The position numbers were made by a program, and so were the translations under genes. Shown here in pieces: positions 16,981-25,041 of a DNA stretch of 64,000 nucleotides (position 1 is the first letter of the stretch; each line of letters starts with the position of its first letter). Where the stretch lies: NCBI GenBank assembly GCA_030602705.1, contig JAUVZF010000008.1:1-64000 (forward strand), given 5' to 3'. The notes under the pieces are model-generated. The model was not told the DNA's origin. It searched no databases and saw nothing but the letters and a program-made list of their open reading frames with translations. This DNA is from Planctomycetota bacterium. Its GTDB lineage: Bacteria; Planctomycetota; Phycisphaerae; FEN-1346.

Positions 16981-17478
16981 ATGAGATTCTTTCTGGTCGA
17001 TCGCATCCTGGAATTGGAACCGCCCAAGCGGATCGTTGGGGTCAAGAACCTCAGCCTGGCGGAGGAGTATCTGGCGGACCACTTTCCGGCATACCCGGTG
17101 CTGCCCGGTGTCCTGATGCTCGAGGCGCTGGTGCAGACGGCCGCCTGGCTGGTCCGCGTGAGCACGGACTTCGCCAAGAGCCTGATCCTGCTGCGCGAGG
17201 CCCGCAACGTGCGTTACGGCAGTTTTGTCCGTCCGGGCGGGCAGCTCCGGATGGATGTCTCGGCGCTGGAGATCGCCGAGACCCGGAGCCGCTTCAAGGC
17301 CGTCGGCCGGTGCGAAGGCGAGGTGGCGGTGCAGGCCAGGCTCGTACTCGAACATCTGAACGTGGCCGACGAAGACGCCGACCTCGCGGAGATCGACACG
17401 GCCCTTCGGCCGTTCTGGCGCCAGCGGTTTCAACTTGTCGGGGGGCCTCAGGCGCTGGAGGCGGCCGGGAACGCATGA
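16981..17478 (+). CDS. FabZ-like 3-hydroxyacyl-ACP dehydratase, copy 1
   Basis: 165-residue hotdog-fold protein. The motif DHFPAYPVLPGVLMLEAL carries the expected catalytic H34 and E48. Probably dehydrates 3-hydroxyacyl-ACP. First gene of a five-gene set: dehydratase, ACP, dehydratase, KS-like, KS. Confidence 0.88.
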   Translation: MRFFLVDRILELEPPKRIVGVKNLSLAEEYLADHFPAYPVLPGVLMLEALVQTAAWLVRVSTDFAKSLILLREARNVRYGSFVRPGGQLRMDVSALEIAETRSRFKAVGRCEGEVAVQARLVLEHLNVADEDADLAEIDTALRPFWRQRFQLVGGPQALEAAGNA

Positions 17479-17515
17479 CTGCCGAGAACCCCTCATTTCA
17501 GGGAGGTCAGACGAG

Positions 17516-17914
17516 ATGGCTTTGAGTCGCGACGAGATCACAGAGAAGGTCCGTGAGGCCATGGTCGATGCCCTGGGCGTTGACGAGGACGAAGTGACGC
17601 CGGAAGCCCGGATCGGGGGCGACCTGGGCGCCGAGAGCATCGACTTCCTCGACATCGTCTTCCGACTCGAGAAGGCGTTCAACATCAAGATCCCCAGGGG
17701 CGACCTCTTCCCCGACAACATCCTGACGAGCGACGAGTACGTCCAGGACGGCAAACTCACCGCCAAGGGGATCGAAGAACTCAAGGCCCGCATGCCGTAT
17801 GCCGACCTCCAGGAGTTTGAGAAAAACCCGACGGTCCAGGACATCGTCGACCTGTTCACGGTCGATATGATCGTCGGCTACGTTGAGGCGAAACTGGGCG
17901 GCGAGGGCGACTGA
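17516..17914 (+). CDS. Acyl carrier protein
   Basis: 132 residues. Phosphopantetheine site GAESIDFLD with S41. Start ATG 17516 is chosen because GGGAGG ends 9 bases before it; the open frame begins at 17435. It is longer than typical AcpP (~78), owing to an extra stretch between helices (about residues 66-100, DEYVQDGKLTAKGIEELKAR), suggesting a specialised carrier. Flanked on both sides by dehydratases. Confidence 0.9.
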   Translation: MALSRDEITEKVREAMVDALGVDEDEVTPEARIGGDLGAESIDFLDIVFRLEKAFNIKIPRGDLFPDNILTSDEYVQDGKLTAKGIEELKARMPYADLQEFEKNPTVQDIVDLFTVDMIVGYVEAKLGGEGD

Positions 17915-17960
17915 CCCTTCAGCCCTATGATCCGCGGAGCCCCGCTCGTCCGAAAGCCCT

Positions 17961-17983
17961 GGCCATACGGACCCGTACCGGGG
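17961..17983. repeat. CCATACGGACCCGTACCGG palindrome
   Basis: Same family as 15325-15345, in the ACP-dehydratase 2 gap of 140 bp. Confidence 0.7.
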
Positions 17984-18054
17984 CCGTAAAGACCGACGGG
18001 CTGGCTGGATCCGTAACGGGCTTCGCTTTCCCAAACACACAAAGCGGTGACGCG

Positions 18055-18558
18055 ATGCGCTGGATCTGGATCGACAAGTTCGTCGCATTCGAGAGCGGCC
18101 GGCGCGCCGTTGCCGTCAAGAACGTGACGCTCGCCGAGGAACACCTCCACGACCACGTGCCGGGGTACCCCGTTCACCCGCCGACGCTCATGATCGAGGG
18201 GTTCGCCCAGACGGCCGGCGTCCTGGTGGGCGAGGTCTTCGACTTCAAGGAGAAAGTCATCCTGGCCAAGGTTACGCGGGCCACGTTCCACCGTCACGTG
18301 GTGCCGGGCGATCAAATCCGCTTCGAGGCCAACGTCCTGGGCGAGGTCCGTCCCGAGGGCGCCTCCATCGAGGGGCGCATCACCTGCGGCGGCGACCTCG
18401 TGGCGGAGATCGAACTCATGTTCGCCCACCTCGACCAGGCGCGCACGCCGGCGGAAATCGGCGAAGACAACTTCGTCTTCAGCGAAGACTTCATCCGCCT
18501 GCTCCGCATGCGCCACCTGGGCGGCCTGACGGAAAACGCGGCACCCGACGACGCCTGA
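18055..18558 (+). CDS. FabZ-like 3-hydroxyacyl-ACP dehydratase, copy 2
   Basis: 167 residues, paralog of the first copy. DHVPGYPVHPPTLMIEGF keeps H34 and E48 in the same positions, but the glycine of the usual PGV motif is replaced by Pro (HPPT), so the active site may differ. Fifteen bases before the next gene. Confidence 0.86.
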   Translation: MRWIWIDKFVAFESGRRAVAVKNVTLAEEHLHDHVPGYPVHPPTLMIEGFAQTAGVLVGEVFDFKEKVILAKVTRATFHRHVVPGDQIRFEANVLGEVRPEGASIEGRITCGGDLVAEIELMFAHLDQARTPAEIGEDNFVFSEDFIRLLRMRHLGGLTENAAPDDA

Positions 18559-18573
18559 CGCGCGGAGGAGGCT

Positions 18574-19908
18574 TTGGACCGTCGCATTGTCATCACGGGG
18601 ATGGGCCTGCTCAGCCCGGCGGGTGACGGCCCCGAAGCGCTGGCCGAAGCGGTGCGCAATGGCCGCTCGGCCGTCGGCCCCATCACACGGTTCGACCCGG
18701 CGGGGTTCCCAAGCCGCATCGCGGGCGAGGTGCCGGAGTTCGACCCCGTCGAGGGGCTCCGCAAAGACCAGGGCCGCTACGTCAAGAAGAACGCCAAGGT
18801 GATGGCCCGCGACATCCAGTTGGCCATCGCCGCCGCCGCCCGGGCCATCCTCGACACCGGCCTGCCGCTCGGCGACGCGAAGGCCGGGGAGCCGGTCCTT
18901 CCGACGATAGACCACGCCCGGTTCGGCATGATCTTCGGCACGAGTTTCCTCCCGACGGAACTCGACGATCTGGCCGTCCCCGTCCAGGCCGCCCGTGCCG
19001 GCGGGGAGTTCTCGCTCGCCGGATGGGGCGAGCACGGTATCCCCCAAATGTTCCCCCTGTGGCTGCTGAAGTACCTGCCGAACATGCACGCCTGCCACGC
19101 GGGCATCCTCTGGGACGCCCAGGGGCCCAGCAACTCGCTGACGTGCAGCGACGCGGGCGGTCTGATCGCCCTGGACGAAGCCTGCCGCATCCTCGCCCGC
19201 GGCGACGCCGACACCATGCTCGCCTGCGGCGGCGAATGCCGCGTCAGCCCCGTCGTCGTCTTGCGGTGCTGCCTGCTGGACCGGGTGACCACGAGCAACG
19301 ACGAGGCGGCGTCGGCGTGCCGGCCCTTCGACGAGGCCCGGCAAGGCTGGGTGGTTGCCGAAGGCGCCGCCGCCCTCATGCTCGAACCGCTGGATGCCGC
19401 CCAGGCACGCGGCGCGACCGTTTACGGTGAAGTCCTCGGCACGGGCGTCGGCACGACCACCGCCGGCGTCAACACCTGCGACGAAGACGGCCGCAGCGTG
19501 GCCGCCGCCGTCGGCCGTGCACTCCAGGCCGCCGGCGTGGACCCGTCGGACCTCGGCGCTGTTCTCGCCCACGGGCCCGCCCTCGACGTGCAGGACCGCA
19601 GCGAGACGGCCGGCCTGGCCTCGGCTCTCGGCCCGGCCGCACGCCAGGTCCCGGTCACGGCCACGAAGGGCGTTACCGGCAACATGGGTGCGGCCAGCGG
19701 CCTGGCGGACCTGGCGGCCATGTTGGTTCTGGCCGAAGACGGCCAAGTGCCGCCCATCCTCAACTGCGACCGGCCGGACACCGAAGCGGGCGTCAACCTC
19801 GTGACGGGCGGTCCGCAGCCGCTTGCGAGCGACCACATCCTCGCGACCACAAACGCCATCGGCGGCCAGACCGCCGCCGCCGTGATTCGAGTAAATCGGC
19901 AACGGTGA
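18574..19908 (+). CDS. Ketosynthase-like protein lacking catalytic Cys (chain-length-factor-like)
   Basis: 444 residues, FabF fold. It starts MDRRIVITGMGLLSPAGDG from TTG 18574 with GGAGGAGG upstream. At the nucleophile position the sequence is GPSNSLTCSDAGG: aligned to FabF without gaps, D193 replaces the catalytic Cys (a Cys lies two residues earlier at 191). AHG with H333 is kept, but the second His is N370 (TGNMGAASG). It cannot be a normal condensing enzyme and is probably the partner of the next, complete ketosynthase, like the chain-length factor of type II PKS systems. Confidence 0.85.
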   Translation: MDRRIVITGMGLLSPAGDGPEALAEAVRNGRSAVGPITRFDPAGFPSRIAGEVPEFDPVEGLRKDQGRYVKKNAKVMARDIQLAIAAAARAILDTGLPLGDAKAGEPVLPTIDHARFGMIFGTSFLPTELDDLAVPVQAARAGGEFSLAGWGEHGIPQMFPLWLLKYLPNMHACHAGILWDAQGPSNSLTCSDAGGLIALDEACRILARGDADTMLACGGECRVSPVVVLRCCLLDRVTTSNDEAASACRPFDEARQGWVVAEGAAALMLEPLDAAQARGATVYGEVLGTGVGTTTAGVNTCDEDGRSVAAAVGRALQAAGVDPSDLGAVLAHGPALDVQDRSETAGLASALGPAARQVPVTATKGVTGNMGAASGLADLAAMLVLAEDGQVPPILNCDRPDTEAGVNLVTGGPQPLASDHILATTNAIGGQTAAAVIRVNRQR

Positions 19909-19939
19909 CGCGGCGCGAGGGGTAAAATGTCGTATCGAG

Positions 19940-19959
19940 CCCGCTGCGGAAGCAGCGGG
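19940..19959. repeat. CCCGCTGCGG-AAGCAGCGGG hairpin
   Basis: A 20-base hairpin sequence, also present exactly at 34516-34535. It is in the 110-bp gap between the two ketosynthase genes. Confidence 0.75.
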
Positions 19960-20020
19960 GCATCACCGAATAACAGCGCGACCTCAACACCGCGCACGAG
20001 CGCAAAGCGATGAAACGGCC

Positions 20021-21349
20021 ATGACACGACGCATCGTGATAACCGGAATGGGGTCCGTGAACCCGCTCGGCCCGACGGTGGAGGAGTCGTGGCAGAACCT
20101 GCTGGCCGGCAAGAGCGGCATCCGGCCGATCTTTATCTTCGAGGCTTCAACGTTCCCGACGACCTTCGCGGCCCAGGTTCCCGATTTCGACCTGTCGCCG
20201 TACGTCCGCGACGCTGCGGCATTTGAGCAGGCCGGGCGGAACGTGCGGTTCGCCATGGCCGCCGCACGAATGGCGATTGAAGACGCCGGTTTTGCCGCCC
20301 ATACGGGTCCATACGGAGGCGTACTGCCCCGTATGGCCGGCGGCTTTGACCCCGCGCGATTCGGCATCTATCTGGGCAGCGGCGAGGGCATCGTTGACTT
20401 CATCACCCTCGTCACCGCCATCGCCAACGGCACACGCGCGGACAACACCGTCAGCACCGTCGGCTTTGCCGAAACGGCCCTCCGGCAATGCAACGCGATG
20501 CGCGAACTCGAGCAGGAACCCAACATGCCGGCCAACCACCTGGCCTGCGAATACGGGCTCGAGGGGCCCGCCTATTCCTGCCTGACCGCCTGCGCCGCCA
20601 GCACGCAGGCCATCGGAGAGGCTGCGGATCTGATCCGCCTCGGCCGGGCCGACCTGATGTTGGCCGGCGGCACGCATTCGATGATTCATCCGCTCGGCGT
20701 CACGGGATTCAACCTGCTGACGGCCATCTCGACCGAACCGAAGGCCGAGCCGTGGCGGGCCAGCCGCCCCTTCGACCGCGGCCGCGCCGGGTTCGTCCTG
20801 GGCGAGGGCTCAACGATGCTCGTCCTGGAAGAACTCGAGCACGCTCGCGCACGCGGCGCGAAGATCTGGGGCGAGATCGCCGGCTACGGCTCCAGCGCCG
20901 ACGCGTACCGCATGACCGACATCCATCCGGAAGGCCGCGGGCCGGCCGCCTCGATGCAGATGGCGCTCGAGAAGGCCGGCCTCCGGCCCGAAGAGATCGA
21001 CTACATCAGCGCACACGGAACCGGCACCACCGAGAACGACAAGGTCGAGACGCTCGCCGTCAAACTCGTCTTTGGCGAGTACGCCTGCAAGGTCCCCATC
21101 TCGAGCGTCAAGAGCCAACTGGGCCATCTGATAGCCGCTGCCGGCGCCACCGAACTGATGACCTGCATCCTGGCGATCCGCGACCAGATCGTGCCGGCCA
21201 CGATGAACCTCGACGACCCCGACCCCCTGTGCGACCTCGACTATGTACCGAACACACCGCGCAAGACACCGGTCGAGGTCTGCATGTCAAACTCGTTCGG
21301 ATTCGGCGGTCAGAACGATTCTCTGGTAGTTCGCCGATTCGTCCCGTAG
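20021..21349 (+). CDS. Beta-ketoacyl-ACP synthase (FabF type), complete triad
   Basis: 442 residues. Catalytic C191 (SCLTACAAS), H332 (SAHGTGT) and H369 (KSQLGHLIAAAG) are all present, one or two positions offset from D193/H333/N370 of the preceding paralog. It condenses acyl-ACP with malonyl-ACP, probably as a heterodimer with that paralog. Residues ~93-106 (HTGPYGG...) come from a CATACGGG-type repeat within the gene (20299-20336), in frame. Last gene of the set. Confidence 0.92.
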   Translation: MTRRIVITGMGSVNPLGPTVEESWQNLLAGKSGIRPIFIFEASTFPTTFAAQVPDFDLSPYVRDAAAFEQAGRNVRFAMAAARMAIEDAGFAAHTGPYGGVLPRMAGGFDPARFGIYLGSGEGIVDFITLVTAIANGTRADNTVSTVGFAETALRQCNAMRELEQEPNMPANHLACEYGLEGPAYSCLTACAASTQAIGEAADLIRLGRADLMLAGGTHSMIHPLGVTGFNLLTAISTEPKAEPWRASRPFDRGRAGFVLGEGSTMLVLEELEHARARGAKIWGEIAGYGSSADAYRMTDIHPEGRGPAASMQMALEKAGLRPEEIDYISAHGTGTTENDKVETLAVKLVFGEYACKVPISSVKSQLGHLIAAAGATELMTCILAIRDQIVPATMNLDDPDPLCDLDYVPNTPRKTPVEVCMSNSFGFGGQNDSLVVRRFVP

Positions 21350-21402
21350 AATGACTGCTCCACGGAAGATGGCGTCTTTGGCGCGGAGGGACGTGTTTAG
21401 CG

Positions 21403-21510
21403 TGTCATTCCGAGCGAGCGAAGCGAGTCGAGGAATCTCGCCGTTATCCGTGTCCGGACGACGAGATTTCTCCGCTCGGTCGCCAAGGCGCCCTCGGTCG
21501 AAATGACAGG
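21403..21510. repeat. TGTCATTCCGAGCG...AATGACAGG repeat element
   Basis: Opens TGTCATTCCGAGCGAGCGAA and closes GGTCGAAATGACAGG, forming a long imperfect inverted repeat. A diverged copy lies inside the GT9 gene (5404-5517). It occupies part of the 527-bp region 21350-21877, which has no convincing gene. Confidence 0.8.
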
Positions 21511-21676
21511 CCCGCCCAGCCCTGGGCACAACGGCCCTGCCTGAAATCGTTGCCACAACCGCTTCCCGGTTTTGCGACCATTAGGACTTGCCGGGGACTC
21601 GCAGATTGGTATAATGCCGCGCATGTCTGTGTTATGCGGCACGGATTAGTACTACAAGGCAAGTTGTCTGTTTGTG

Positions 21677-21750
21677 CCCTCCTGGCGGCCTTCCCGGGCC
21701 GCCAGGAGGGTATGGCAGCAGAGTTTGACGGCGGCCTCGGAAGGCCGCCG
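21677..21750. other. Two strong hairpins upstream of the ArsR gene
   Basis: A perfect 14-bp stem (21677-21690 / 21697-21710) and a perfect 9-bp stem (21729-21737 / 21742-21750). Neither is followed by a T-run. They may be repeats rather than terminators. Confidence 0.6.
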
Positions 21751-21805
21751 CGCGGGAAGTTGGATAGTAGGATTACTCAAGTTTGTCCAATCGGGTGTTT
21801 TTTGC

Positions 21806-21834
21806 TTGTATTGATGGCGCTTACGATTTATTAT
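21806..21834 (+). promoter_or_regulatory. Candidate promoter of the ArsR-type regulator
   Basis: TTGTAT (21806-21811), 17 bases, TATTAT (21829-21834), 44 bases before the ATG. An operator for self-repression would be expected nearby but is not evident. A second TATAAT lies at 21610-21615. Confidence 0.5.
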
Positions 21835-21877
21835 CGTCGTCTCTCTCGGGGGGCAAGAAAAGGAAAGGGCAGGACCT

Positions 21878-22183
21878 ATGGCTAAGAAGATTAGTGCAGC
21901 AGCGAAAGCAGAGTTGTCGGAGTGGGCGCGCGGTTTTGCATTGCTCTCAGACCCCACCAGGCTGGGCGTTCTGAAGTTGCTGGCCGCCGGGCCGAGGAAC
22001 GTGACCGCACTGTGCACCGCGCTGGGGCTGAAGCAGCCGACCATCAGCCACCACCTCGGACTGTTGCGGATGGGGCGTCTGGTCATTGGGACGCGCCAGG
22101 GCAAGTCGGTGGTCTACACGACCAACAAGAAGAACCTGAAAGAACTGACCTCCGCGATTGCCAAACTCACGCCCTCCAAGTAG
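21878..22183 (+). CDS. ArsR-family winged-helix regulator
   Basis: 101 residues. HTH region ALLSDPTRLGVLKLLAAGPRNV and LKQPTISHHLGLLRMGRL, wing VIGTRQGKSVVYT. The metal-binding ELCVCDL motif of metal sensors is absent (the matching segment is VTALCTAL), so its signal is unclear. Ferredoxin and permease genes follow on the same strand. Confidence 0.88.
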   Translation: MAKKISAAAKAELSEWARGFALLSDPTRLGVLKLLAAGPRNVTALCTALGLKQPTISHHLGLLRMGRLVIGTRQGKSVVYTTNKKNLKELTSAIAKLTPSK

Positions 22184-22465
22184 GGCGTTGTAGGCGAGAA
22201 GATGTGCCTCGACGCGGCAGCGTTTGGTCGGGAAGGCGGGCGAGATATGCGCCGCCAGTGGGGGTGCAGGTTCTGGCTGCGCGCCGGGTGCCATGCCCGG
22301 TCGGCGGAACCGTCCGCGCCGAAGCGTTTGGATCACGGCGGGCCTAGGGGCGGGCGCAGCGCGTCAAGCGACACCGTAACATGAGGGGACGGGGAAACCC
22401 GTCCTCTCGTCTTTCGTTACGGTTCGAAACGGGTGGAGGGCGACCGGCATGGGAGGAGGTGGCAG

Positions 22466-22657
22466 ATGAAAGTTCGCGTCGATGCCGATCTGTGCACGGG
22501 TTGCGGCCTCTGTGCGGACATCTGTCCGGAGGTGTTGGAGATTCAGGACGACATCTCAGTCGTCCTGGTGGACGAGGTGCCGGAGGAACAGGCGGATGCG
22601 GTCCGCGAGGCCGCCGAGGTTTGTCCCGTGGAAGCCATCATCGTTGAGGACGATTGA
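22466..22657 (+). CDS. 4Fe-4S ferredoxin
   Basis: 63 residues, MKVRVDADLCTGCGLCADIC then PEVLEI; a distal Cys occurs in EVCPVEAI. This is the single-cluster bacterial ferredoxin pattern, an electron carrier in the cytosol. ATG 22466 follows GGGAGGAGG. The 280 bp before it holds a hairpin at about 22383-22408 but no gene. Confidence 0.88.
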   Translation: MKVRVDADLCTGCGLCADICPEVLEIQDDISVVLVDEVPEEQADAVREAAEVCPVEAIIVEDD

Positions 22658-22732
22658 GACCGCCGGCGGCCCGGAAGGATGGGCTTGGCGCACGGACCAT
22701 TGCCCGAAACATCCGCGTGGAGGGCGCAGCCC

Positions 22733-24265
22733 ATGTTCCATCTTCGTGAGCATCGCACGACCGTCGGGTCGGAGGTGCGCGGCGGTCTCGTGACGTTCCT
22801 GACGCTTTCGTATATTATCTTCGTTCAGCCGGCGGTTCTCGCGGCGACGGGCATGCCGCCGGCCGACGTCTTCTTTGCCACTTGCGTGTGCTCGGCGCTG
22901 GCGTGTTTCCTGATGGGGCTGCTGGCGAACTACCCGTTTGCGCTGGCGCCGGCGATGGGCCACAACTTTTTCTTTGCCTATACCGTGTGCCTGGGGATGG
23001 GGTTCGCGTGGCAGGAGGCGTTGCTGGCCAACCTGATCGCCGGGGGGGTGTTTCTGGCCCTGAGTTTCCTCGGCCTGCGTGAGGCGGTGATGCACGCGGT
23101 GCCGGAGGGGCTGAAGTATGCGATTGCCGTGGGCATCGGTCTGCTGATCGCGTTTTCGGGCCTTCAGTGGGGCGGTCTCGTCCAGAACAGCGATGCGACG
23201 CTGGTGCAGTTGGGCCCGCTGACCAGCCCGGTGGTACTGGTGTCGCTGGCGGGGGTGGCGTTGACGGCGGTACTGCTGGCGCTGCGGCTGCGGGCGGCGA
23301 TTCTGGTCGGGATTGTGTGCACGGCGATTCTCGCCCTCGTCGTCACCGGTGATGGGCTTCGCTATCAGCCGGCGAACGGTCTGGAAGTTATCCCGGCCGC
23401 TCGCGTCGGCGAGCGGGCCGATGCGCTCGTCCTGGGCCGGGCCGACCCGGTTGAGCCGGTTCCGCTGGAGAAGGTGAAGATGACCCTTGCCAAGTGGCCG
23501 GGGACGTGGCACCTGCCGAAGTGGCCCGGCGAAACCTTCGGCGCCGCCGTGACCAGCGGATGGGACCTCTTCCGCAACCGGGATTGGACCAGCATTCTGC
23601 TCGTGATCTTTATCTTCTTCTTTCTCGACATGTTTGACACCGTCGGAACGCTTATCGGCGTGGGTGAACGGGCGGGCTTTCTGGACGCACAGGGGCGCCT
23701 GCCGCGGGCCCGGTGGGCGCTGTTCTCCGACGCCGCCGGCACCGTCGCGGGGTCGCTCGTCGGGACGAGCACCGTGACGACGTACATCGAAAGCGCAGCG
23801 GGCGTCGAGTCCGGCGCCAGAACGGGCTTGGCGGCTATCGTGACGGGAATCTGCCTGCTGCTGGCCCTGTTCCTCTCGCCGCTCGTTCACGTGGTGGGAG
23901 CGGGGGTGGAGTTCGTCCGCGCCGAGACGGCCGAGCCGCTCGTCCAGGTGGCCGCCGGGACGGTTACGGTGGTTCCTCTGCGGCCGGTCATCGCGCCGGT
24001 GCTCGTCCTCATCGGCGTAATGATGGTGGGCAGCGTGGCCAAGATCAGGTGGAGTGACTACAGCGAGGCGATTCCGGCGTTCCTGGCGATTATCGTCATG
24101 CAGTTCAGTTTCTCGATTACCGACGGTATCGCGTGGGGATTCATATCGTACGCCCTTTTGAAGACCGTGACGGGGCGCGCTAGGGAACTGCACTGGCTGG
24201 TCGCGCTGTTTGCCGTGCTGTTTATCGGACAGTACGTGGCCCGGGCGGTGCTCATCGGATCCTGA
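22733..24265 (+). CDS. AzgA/PbuG-type purine permease (NCS2 family)
   Basis: 510-residue multi-pass transporter. The N terminus FHLREHRTTVGSEVRGGLVT and the segments PALAPAMGHNFFF-like (FALAPAMGHNFFFAYTVCLG), FLDMFDTVGTLIGVGERAG and ESAAGVESGARTGLAA are diagnostic of adenine/guanine/hypoxanthine permeases. ATG 22733 is preferred over 22679 for homology and the GGAGG upstream. Its last ~24 codons are duplicated 2.3 kb downstream. Confidence 0.92.
   Translation: MFHLREHRTTVGSEVRGGLVTFLTLSYIIFVQPAVLAATGMPPADVFFATCVCSALACFLMGLLANYPFALAPAMGHNFFFAYTVCLGMGFAWQEALLANLIAGGVFLALSFLGLREAVMHAVPEGLKYAIAVGIGLLIAFSGLQWGGLVQNSDATLVQLGPLTSPVVLVSLAGVALTAVLLALRLRAAILVGIVCTAILALVVTGDGLRYQPANGLEVIPAARVGERADALVLGRADPVEPVPLEKVKMTLAKWPGTWHLPKWPGETFGAAVTSGWDLFRNRDWTSILLVIFIFFFLDMFDTVGTLIGVGERAGFLDAQGRLPRARWALFSDAAGTVAGSLVGTSTVTTYIESAAGVESGARTGLAAIVTGICLLLALFLSPLVHVVGAGVEFVRAETAEPLVQVAAGTVTVVPLRPVIAPVLVLIGVMMVGSVAKIRWSDYSEAIPAFLAIIVMQFSFSITDGIAWGFISYALLKTVTGRARELHWLVALFAVLFIGQYVARAVLIGS
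24186..24258 (+). repeat. Direct repeat, copy 1 (permease 3' end)
   Basis: 73 bp identical to 26507-26579. Less exact similarity continues ~15 bp to the left. It encodes the C-terminal LHWLVALFAVLFIGQYVARA of the permease. Confidence 0.95.
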
Positions 24266-24617
24266 TCCTACAACGCTGCGTGAACCTGTGCGCGGTGGGT
24301 CGGAGCCTGCCCTGAGCCTGTCGAACGGGGACTCACCGCGCTGCTGTTAAAGCGCCGTTCTCGGCGCGGCGGGTCCGCCGGCCCACGGCGGCGCGCTCCG
24401 GACGCCCCGTCCGAATGCGCCCCTACAGTGGGCGCGGGAGGCGATTTTGCCTGGCCGAAAACTGAAATCGTTACACCGATAGACCCTGCAACTGTCTCTG
24501 GCTACCCAAGGCCGGTTCAAGGCCGGCGATTCGATATTAGAATGAATAAACCGCGCCCTCAGAAGGCAGGCGCGGCCTGCCGGGGCAACCCACAAAGGTC
24601 CGCGGCCGAAAAACCGT

Positions 24618-24645
24618 TTGACTTTCGCGATTCTTGTGGTATATT
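24618..24645 (+). promoter_or_regulatory. Candidate promoter inside the 2.3-kb insert
   Basis: TTGACT (24618-24623), 16 bases, TATATT (24640-24645). It reads toward the caspase-like gene 400 bp downstream. The stretch 24266-24765 has no gene I can support; it includes GCCTGCCCTGAGCCTGTCGA-type repeat sequence at ~24307, also seen in the GT9 insertion. Confidence 0.4.
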
Positions 24646-24765
24646 GCCACTGAGTAAGGGAACGAGCGCACCCGGTGTCAGATCGGGTTTCTCTTTCGCC
24701 ATGGCTAACGCGTCGTGGAGGACCAGGACTACCTGGCGCGGGAAGTGCACCGCGCTGCGGGTCAT

Positions 24766-24966
24766 CTTCCTGTCGCGTGAGAAGGGCGTGGCTTGGCGTT
24801 TGCCGCGGCGGAGTTCGGCTTCCAGCGCCTTGATGCGTTGCTTGGCGGCGTCGAGTTCGCTCTTCGCGATGGCGAGTTCGCTCTTCGCGGTGGTGAGGTC
24901 GCGTCGGAGCGTTCGGATCTCGCCGAGGAGTCTTCTGCAGTTGCGACATTCGGTGTGGCTACCCAT
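24766..24966 (-). pseudogene. IS66-type transposase N-terminal remnant
   Basis: Reads MGSHTECRNCRRLLGEI, a Leu/Ala/Glu coiled coil (KSELAIAKSELDAAKQRIKA) and GKRQATPFSRDRK, the zinc-ribbon, coiled-coil and basic segment that open IS66-family transposases. The frame then runs into unrelated sequence. Only ~67 residues of an expected ~450-550 remain, with no catalytic part. Confidence 0.65.
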
Positions 24967-25041
24967 ATACAGGGTGTCGCTGCAAGCCCACGGCGCTCCA
25001 GACAAAATGGAAAAAAGACGGGGGGAAAACGGGAGGGGCCA

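Noticed and set aside
18574-19908. Calling the first ketosynthase an ordinary FabF
   Set aside because: The ungapped motif alignment puts Asp at the nucleophile and Asn at the second His, so a normal condensing role is not supported.
22383-22410. Riboswitch before the ferredoxin-permease genes
   Set aside because: There is a hairpin, but I could not recognise a purine riboswitch core or any other known aptamer, and no expression platform is evident.
24347-24949. 200-codon minus-strand protein in the insert
   Set aside because: Arg/Pro-rich, overlaps the IS66 remnant in another frame and has no ribosome site; not a credible gene.
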